From: Astropecten irregularis
Taxonomy: Eukaryota; Echinodermata; Asteroidea; Paxillosida; Astropectinidae
Length of the DNA stretch: 64,000 nucleotides
Assembly (NCBI GenBank): GCA_963971285.1
Contig: OZ020251.1
Coordinates: forward strand, 6,262,001-6,326,000
Reading direction: 5' to 3'
Part shown: positions 58,301 to 64,000 of the stretch, one piece after another
Position numbering within the stretch: the stretch's first letter is position 1
Layout of the letters: each line of letters starts with the position of its first letter
Program-made: the position numbers and the translations under genes
The notes under the pieces: model-generated
What the model was told of the DNA's origin: nothing
Database searches by the model: none
The model's input: the letters and a program-made list of their open reading frames with translations, nothing else

Positions 58301-59753
58301 TTAAAGACGAATTACAGTTATAATGTGAAAATGAGTATTTTTTACCATCCGAAAAAACTTCGATAGACCCAATACAGGAAGTATTGTATCTTTTATAGTG
58401 GTTTCATTGTTTTTTTAAATTAGCTTTGAACATCACGACCATACATGAACGTCACAACGTGAAAAGTGTTTGGTTGTTTGGTTACTCCAAAAGAACGGTA
58501 AAAACATTGAATATATGAGAAAATGAAATGCATTTACGACATAAGTTGTAAATTAAATTACAATTTAAATCCACCGTCTACTTGGATAGGATAGCGCGTG
58601 TGGGTTAATGCAACTTGCCTATTCTGTGTTTGTTGCGTGAGACTCGTATTGAATATTGTTTATCCTTGTTCCTACAGCGCCGAGGGTTTCTTTAGGCCTT
58701 TTCACACTATCCAAAATCTCGGGGTTGGAACCGGATCGAACCCCGAGATTTTTTCAACCCTTTTCACACTTGAACATTTTCAACCCCGAGCCAACCCGGG
58801 TAGGACGGTCTAGCCGGATCGAAATCAACCCTGGTAGGGAGCAGGGTTGAAAATCTCAACCCGGTTCCAAACTGCATTTTGCGCCATGTGACGCGTGATC
58901 TGTGTTGTATGAACCGGTTCACCATAAACGTAGTGTGAACATTGCATCTCTTCAATCCAGTTCGAAAACTTGCTGGGCTGAACCGGGGTGGATCCGGGTT
59001 GGTTTCAACACGGATCGAAAAGGAGATAGTGTGAAAAGGCCTTATATCGAGGTAGACTTGGGTGAACCTACATTGGTGTATGGTATTATCACACAGGGTA
59101 AAACCGCGCATCCTCGACGCGTAACAAAGTACAAGGTAGTTTTTAGGAAGAATCACTCCTCCGAGCATGAATACGTGACTGGTGACAACGGAGACGTCAA
59201 GGTATAATAATAATACAATTACAAATCAGATTTGTTTCTGCCGAGTACTCAACTTGAATAAATTATTTCTCTGAAAATTATTTATCATAATAATGGTAAA
59301 ATTTCAATGTGTTGTGCTTGTTCTAAAAACTAAAAAAAAAATTGCACTTTAGGGGTAATACGTCTTAAACATTTCCAGAAGACTTGACCTTCAATTCTAC
59401 CTTCCTGGCAATAAGCGTTTCATTTTCTAAATAAACCTGACATTATTATTTAGTTACTTCATTAGCGAAGATCGGTTTGTGAATGGAAAGTTGTCCACGG
59501 TTTGGTAGCCTGTCTGCGCTTAGAATCAATCGATATTTCGGCATATTGCCTTATATAAAATTAATCAGTTTTGTGATCGTTCCTTTATCTTCAGGTGTTT
59601 GATGGCAACGTGGATGATGCTATCACTCCTGTAACCAATATGTTTCATCAGAGCGTCGTAGCGGTTGCTGTGCGTGTTGAACCGGTTGCTTGGTTTGATT
59701 TTCCTGTCATGCGACTGGAACTGCTTGGATGTTACATCACGGGCATGGATTAA
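51944..59753 (+). CDS. Gene 4 (type II): PAN / Thr-rich / F5/8 type C secreted protein, exon 4 interrupted
   Basis: Exons: 51944-52304 (signal peptide and PAN), 53009-53089 (Thr/Glu/Pro linker), 58145-58283, 58678-59201 and 59595-59753 (F5/8 type C). Phases agree throughout with the other genes. Exon 4 contains a 347 bp miniature element (58695-59041); read straight through, the frame meets TAG in the element at about 58811. Removing the element and one TTA leaves 174 bp rather than the 175 expected for phase, so a one-base shift is also present. The gene makes the normal protein only if splicing avoids the element, for example through a new acceptor such as AG at 59028-59029, which would restore frame. 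Otherwise it is a recent pseudogene. All other exons are intact. Domain roles as for gene 1, with PAN domains mediating protein or sugar binding. Confidence 0.65.
52305..53008. other. Gene 4 intron 1, with a 29 bp perfect inverted repeat
   Basis: 52632-52660 (AACCATGTCTTGGCTATCAC onward) is the exact reverse complement of 52752-52780. Gene 2 has only the right-arm version (near 30848-30875), so the left arm and loop appear to be an added inverted copy. Confidence 0.7.
53009..53089 (+). CDS. Gene 4 exon 2: Thr/Glu/Pro linker
   Basis: 27 codons, phase 1 both sides; five TTEEP/TTMEP/TTKEP repeats; acceptor AAAACAG, donor GTAAGG. Probable O-glycosylated stalk between the PAN and F5/8 domains. 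Confidence 0.75.
53090..55049. other. Gene 4 intron 2, first part
   Basis: 53760-53890 is homologous to gene 2 at 31370-31490, and 54720-54890 to 32400-32540. No exon seen. Confidence 0.45.
55050..56510. repeat. Direct duplication, about 1.15 kb apart, within gene 4 intron 2
   Basis: 55050-55310 and 56180-56510 share ACAGGTT-GCAGGCAAATT-like, GAGCAAAC-GTGTC, TTTGTTGTGTGTATT-like, ACGACGA-CAAGGTT and TACGGTTTTTGAACACAGT words in order. Between them, antisense frames (55600-55851 and 56510-56695) have no recognised domain. Confidence 0.5.
56840..57740 (+). pseudogene. CR1/Jockey-like LINE fragment in gene 4 intron 2
   Basis: Shifting frames give KPPGPDGVISRILNQIAVFI, LSSGKIPDTWQCANITPCF, NYRPVALTSVLCEV-like, NRNQHAFTKHRRCV, DMSKAFDKMP-like, SSGVPYGGVLGPTFFNLFVY and then a broken FADDAQLLF region. 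That is a reverse transcriptase core with several shifts and stops. Sense to gene 4. Confidence 0.8.
57741..58144. other. End of gene 4 intron 2, with a SINE-like A-box scrap
   Basis: GATAGCTCTGTTGGTAAGAG at about 57887-57906 resembles a Pol III A box, preceded by a G/C-rich GGCCCCCCAAAAAAATTC stretch. Fragment only. Confidence 0.4.
58145..58283 (+). CDS. Gene 4 exon 3: start of F5/8 type C domain
   Basis: CSVLIPLGLEDHTIPDERMT, then ASVAWDCCPASNARLNHDSW and WGTF. Acceptor GTGATTAG, donor GTGTGT. Carries an unusual CC pair in the loop. Confidence 0.8.
58678..59201 (+). CDS. Gene 4 exon 4: middle of F5/8 domain, split by a transposon
   Basis: Acceptor TTCCTACAG is intact and matches gene 2. 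After 17 bp the element intervenes; coding resumes with YIEVDLGEPTLVYGIITQGK and YKVVFRKNHSSEHEYV, donor GTATAA. The usual Trp before IEVDLG is Tyr here because of the changed junction. Confidence 0.6.
58695..59041. mobile_element. PIF/Harbinger-like miniature element (347 bp) inside a coding exon
   Basis: Ends GGCCTTTTCACACTATCC on the left and GGCCTTTTCACACTATCTCC read inward from the right, flanked by TTA at 58692-58694 and 59042-59044. Inside, TCAACCC and GGGTTGA words recur in both orientations. TTA duplication and GG start fit PIF/Harbinger. Confidence 0.8.
59595..59753 (+). CDS. Gene 4 exon 5: end of F5/8 type C domain and stop
   Basis: VFDGNVDDAITPVTNMFHQS, then VRVEPVAWFDFPVMRLELLG, closing Cys and YITGMD before TAA at 59751-59753. 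Confidence 0.85.
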   Translation: MFDGNVDDAITPVTNMFHQSVVAVAVRVEPVAWFDFPVMRLELLGCYITGMD

Positions 59754-60002
59754 ATCGGGAGAATCCTCAACGAACGGATAATAGCAAAATATATCTCAGA
59801 CAAAAATTAAGACAAGAAAACTACAACCATAAGAGTCGTGTATTAGGTAGTAGATTATTGTTGTATATTTAATGCTTAAGGTTAGGAGGGCCTGACCTTC
59901 TCAAAGTTTATTACTTGTATTGTTGTATATCTACTTAAATTCACACGCACCATTGTATTCTTAAATGTAGCATTATTATATATTCTGGAAGCAAATGTTT
60001 AA
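59754..60002. other. Intergenic downstream of gene 4
   Basis: No gene seen. Confidence 0.4.
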
Positions 60003-60270
60003 AGGTACATGTACTATCATACTTTGGTAGCATACTGAAAAAAAAAACTTCACAGATTTCCCATAACCTGCAGGGTATAAAGATGGTAATGGTAAAAACA
60101 TACCAATACAATTTTGTTTGCCTGAAATGCCGTGTTAAAAGAGAAAAGAGTAAAACCAATGACCAAAAACAATTTTGATCTTGATCAAGATAAAAATAAT
60201 GGTGAAAGTCTTAAAAAATACCGTGGAAATTTTTCACTGTTTTCACCCTGCAAGAACTGAGATATATGAC
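60003..60270. mobile_element. TTAA-family miniature element, right end missing
   Basis: Starts AGGTACATGTACTATCATAC with the inner words CAGGGTATAAAGATGG and AAACATACC shared by the family. Confidence 0.65.
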
Positions 60271-61636
60271 ATGAATACAGTGCAGGTAATAACTTTTCCA
60301 CTTGGTCCTATATGTGGAGGACTATGACTCTTGGCAGACCACCCATCTCAAACTGAACTTAAAAGAGCAACGATGGATGGGAGAAGAAACATTATTAGTT
60401 GGTTGGATCTGCAGTGTGGGAGGCTGCATGGCGAATTTTAAATGGGTTAAATTGTTAATCCAAGAAATACACTTATTAATTGATTAACGGAACAGCTCAA
60501 GTTCTTAGAACACAGTCTTACAGAAAATTCAAATTTTTCACTTAAACGATTAGAAGTTCTAGGTTCAGCATCAAATTTAGAAGTTGCATGGGGGATTGAG
60601 CTTCAACATTATACTTACAGCTACCATCTTAAGACCGAAAGAAAGCACACAACAAACAACCATTTTAAGCATTCTTAAGTTGAAATTTAAATATATATAT
60701 TCGTTCACTTAAATTCAATTAATTTAATAAGTTTGTATATTTGCACTGTATAGAGATAATAGAATATTTTTTTTTTGGGGGGGGGGTTGAGAAGAGATAA
60801 CAAAAGAATTGTTTCAGGTGAAAATGACATCCGCAGTAACTCGAAATGGAAAATTGTATTCTTTGAAAATCTCGGTTGCACAGAATGTTTTGACTAATAC
60901 TAGTTATAGGGTAAAAACAAGTTGCCATAATTAAATTTTAAAAATTACAAGAACTTGTTTTTCTTTCATGCACTAAATGTTAACGCGGCCCGTATTATGC
61001 TTCACTGCCCTCCCCCCCCCCCCCTTTCTCTCCGGAGCTGCCTGTACATCCACCTTCTTCGGGCTCGGACTTGGAACTGTTATAACCCTCGAATGCACGT
61101 GGTGGTGCAGGATCAGTTGTTTGGCAGCGTATATGGACGGATGGGCATTGAAATCTGGATCTAAGTAGACGCGGTTCAAATTCACGCCCTTTTATGCTTC
61201 ACATTTGTATGTGGACCGTACAGCAAGTTATCACATCACACACAGAAACGGGTCTTTGCATCAGGCTGTGCTGTGTCTGTAGAGGTGACAATGCACCTGC
61301 AAAGACGGGTGTTTCCTAAAATTAATAATTATTGCAAATTAGAAAAGGTAAAAAGAAATACTGTCATCACTAGCACAATGTGAATTATTGTGTCACGATT
61401 TTTTTTAGTGGCTATGAGTTGTACAACTTGTAAACTTGTATTATGTGATTGTAAGGTAAATTTGCACACAGCACTGCACATGCTGTACTGTATTGTAATG
61501 AGATATTGTTAAAACTTGTTAGAATAAAAAAAACAAGAAGCTTTGAATTTGACGATTGTTTTCTTTATCAAAATAGTACCTTAATTTCACGGGGACCCTA
61601 TTTTGTGTAAGGGCCATCCTTCCGTCTGTTTGTCAA
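60271..61636. other. Intergenic, no gene seen
   Basis: T/G and C homopolymer runs near 60768-60787 and 61009-61024. Short frames near 60955-61185 overlap on both strands and lack support. Confidence 0.4.
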
Positions 61637-62364
61637 TGACATAGCTGATTCACACTCACGTTGTCAGGTGTACCGCTTCTGCTCGGATATTGATATGGCG
61701 GTAATTCCCAATTTCCATCGGGCTTCATAGACAGGGAATTTAATATAATTGAAGTCTGCTTGGCAGTTACTCCTTTCTTTGAGTGATCTGTATCTCCTTG
61801 GACATCCAGTATTTCGTTACACTGGTGGACACACCACAACATTGTGTAAAACTAAACTAGCCTTTAACCACCCGTGACATAAGTATATGCATCAACCTAC
61901 ACGTGGACCTACAACGTCAAGACGATATGCGAGGCATGATTGGCCAACCTCTCTCGTATCACCGTAGACATAACTAAGTTGATCCTTAGGCAATGAAACA
62001 GCCAAGAATGCATAACTAGTTGTCTAGAGGCAGGTCTATGTATTCACACGTTGCAAATGCACTGCAAACCACGCTGGCAATCGACGTACGTCACCTTATC
62101 TCTAGAGTCCGTCTCGTACACATCTTTGCTGTTGCGTATACACGCATTGCTCTACGTACCTTTATTGGCCCAAATGCTGGTATAGCGCATCGGAGTTATT
62201 ATTTAGTCACGACGGTATTCGAGATAAACACGTGCAATTATCGAACGAGTGGCTAAATGTGTTATCCGAGATAACGGTTTACCGCAAAATTGTAAACGAA
62301 AACAAATTAGAATAATACCAGTTTAATTGTTTTTCATGTATTACAATCCTAAGCAGTTTTAACA
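61637..62364 (+). promoter_or_regulatory. Conserved 5' region of type II gene 5
   Basis: Uninterrupted homologue of 29320-30055 and of the two parts flanking the foldback at gene 4. Inverted CCAAT at 61938-61943. Several indels break any long frame relative to gene 2. Confidence 0.55.
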
Positions 62365-62725
62365 ATGGATATCGTCAAATTTACCATAGCCCTTTTAAAA
62401 ATTATAGTCTCGGTAACTGCTGCCGAATTAGACAATTCACGTCAACCTCAATGTGGATCAAGAGAGCAGCAAACACGTTTTTACCGCGGCCCAAAGCCAG
62501 ATCATGCTTTTCGTGGGACTGGAAGTGGTTATCGTAATGAAACCAAACTCTCCTATCTAACATGTGCCGGGATGTGTCTGCAAGATGATGCCTGCAAATC
62601 ATTCAACTACTGTAAAGAAGACGAGCGTTGTGAGCTTAACTCGGCGGTCTACGCCAAGAACATGAGGGACTTGCTGTTCGCCGAAGGCTGTCTTTACTTC
62701 GACGAAGGGTATCGCCAGTCTCAAG
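62365..62725 (+). CDS. Gene 5 (type II) exon 1: signal peptide and PAN/apple domain, gene continues past window
   Basis: 361 bp, donor GTAAGA, phase 1, like gene 4 exon 1. Signal MDIVKFTIALLKIIVSVTAA; PAN cysteines at 67, 71, 77, 83, 89 and 109, plus an extra Cys30 not present in gene 4. No stop or shift. Intron sequence at 63880-64000 matches gene 4 up to the point about 30 bp before its Thr-rich exon, so the linker and F5/8 exons are expected just beyond the window. Confidence 0.8.
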
Positions 62726-64000
62726 GTAAGAATTGACCTCCAAAGGGTCAGCAATCAAAAGATTATACAAATAGGTAAATAACAAATATTAAAACATTTC
62801 CCGATCCAAACTTTCCTGACTCAGTGTCCTAAAAGGGGGAGCTATATAAAAGAATATAATGCTGAAGACTTTCATCTTCGTTGGTTTCTTTTGATTTATT
62901 ACAATTAAAGAGCATCGACGACAAATTTACACCGTTGTCAATAACTTTAAAAGACGGTTAAATTTTAGTTGATATCCAATTGAATATTGACTTCCCTGCC
63001 TAGCGAAAAAATCGTTAATTGCAGTGTTTACTTCCATTACTAGTATACGGTTTTGGATTGCTCGCTTATTTGACTGTTTTCTTATGAATTCATACACCAC
63101 ATTTTAATTGTTCTTCCAGATCTGTGACTGTTTTTATCACCAATGAATCATTCTTAATCCTCGAAAAGCCGAATTGAACGGTTGAAAAACGCCCGGTTGA
63201 ATTTGTGTAAAGTAACTTAGCTAGATTTATTGTTTTAAGGCCGAGCATTTATGATCCTTAAGGATCATTGCGATCATAAATGATAAAATTGTGTTACTGT
63301 TCCCTCCACGGCCGGGTATAGCTCAGTGTGAACATTTCCTGTTAAAGCATAAACCAATGGACATAAAAAATACATAATATTATATTCAGTTTCTGGTCTT
63401 CTGGTATTGCAATTGAGGGTTTGTGAACATCACGGATTTCATAGTGTTTCTGAGTGATAAATCTCTTCCGTCTAATTATTTATATTCTTGGAACAAACAA
63501 TGGAAAACTTAAAAATTGATTAATGGAAAGGTGATTTTACAATTTCATAAATTAAAGTTGACACAGGTGGGCATTATTAGGGGAGTGGGTCGGAACCCGG
63601 ATCTTTGAGGGTTTACTCTTTAGACTCACTGGTATTATATTGTATTAAACATCCCTAAAACTCACATGCAAAATACCTACACGAGGTATACAAGTCATTA
63701 GACTTACCTTTCATTGTTCCGATTGATCTAAATTAATTTCAAAAATAAATAAATAAAACTAAAAGAGATACCTAAGTTAAAGTGACGAAATTCAACGCTT
63801 TTAGAAACCTATTCTAAACTGGAAAAATGGAGATGGATTTTATATTCAGAAAATATGCTTCCGTCAAAAGACTATATACTCTACATAATCAAAAAAAAGA
63901 AAACAACTTTGATTTTAGAAATGATTGACTCTGCAAAATACGCAATTTAGTTTTTAGTGTATGGTTTGAATCAAGCTCGGCCACATATATCTCTATTGAC
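62726..64000. other. Gene 5 intron 1 (partial)
   Basis: A small palindromic patch, TTTATGATCCTTAAGGATCA with a partner TGATCGCAATGATCC-type repeat, lies at 63248-63284. 63885-64000 is homologous to 52862-52980 of gene 4. No exon seen. Confidence 0.45.

Overview
This is eukaryotic nuclear DNA: AT-rich, intron-bearing genes and many transposon remnants. The genes are secreted PAN/apple and F5/8 type C (discoidin) proteins. The repeats include TTAA-flanked miniature elements whose ends resemble elements I associate with sea stars, plus LINE, SINE and Ty3/Gypsy debris. I infer a marine deuterostome invertebrate, most likely an echinoderm and possibly an asteroid. That placement is from memory of repeat style and is not proven.

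The core is a tandem array of five related plus-strand genes, all built from phase-compatible exons. Type I genes have a short signal-peptide exon, an 82-codon Cys-rich exon I do not recognise, then three exons forming one F5/8 type C domain. Type II genes have a signal peptide plus a six-cysteine PAN/apple exon, a Thr/Glu/Pro repeat exon, then the same three-exon F5/8 domain. The order is gene 1 (type I, 2690-17946), gene 2 (type II, dead, 30056-33568), gene 3 (type I, 37662-43571), gene 4 (type II, one exon split by a miniature transposon, 51944-59753) and gene 5 (type II, starts 62365, runs off the end). The I-II order occurs twice, which suggests a duplicated two-gene module. The proteins look like small secreted lectin-like or adhesive molecules; ligand and tissue cannot be told from sequence.

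Spaces between and inside genes hold repeats. Intron 1 of gene 1 (12.5 kb, against 1.7 kb in gene 3) holds a 1.6 kb palindrome, a Ty3/Gypsy scrap, a broken antisense LINE and a 4 kb inverted-repeat element enclosing a SINE and another LINE. Between genes 1 and 2 lies a 2.45 kb tandem duplication of type I upstream DNA, with CCAAT-CRE pairs and a dead exon 1. A 3,546 bp foldback element with 51 bp satellites in both arms sits upstream of gene 4; its borders and 3 bp target duplication can be read by comparison with the uninterrupted gene 2 and gene 5 copies. No rRNA, intact tRNA or CRISPR array was seen. Splice sites were placed by eye from GT/AG, phase and paralogue agreement.
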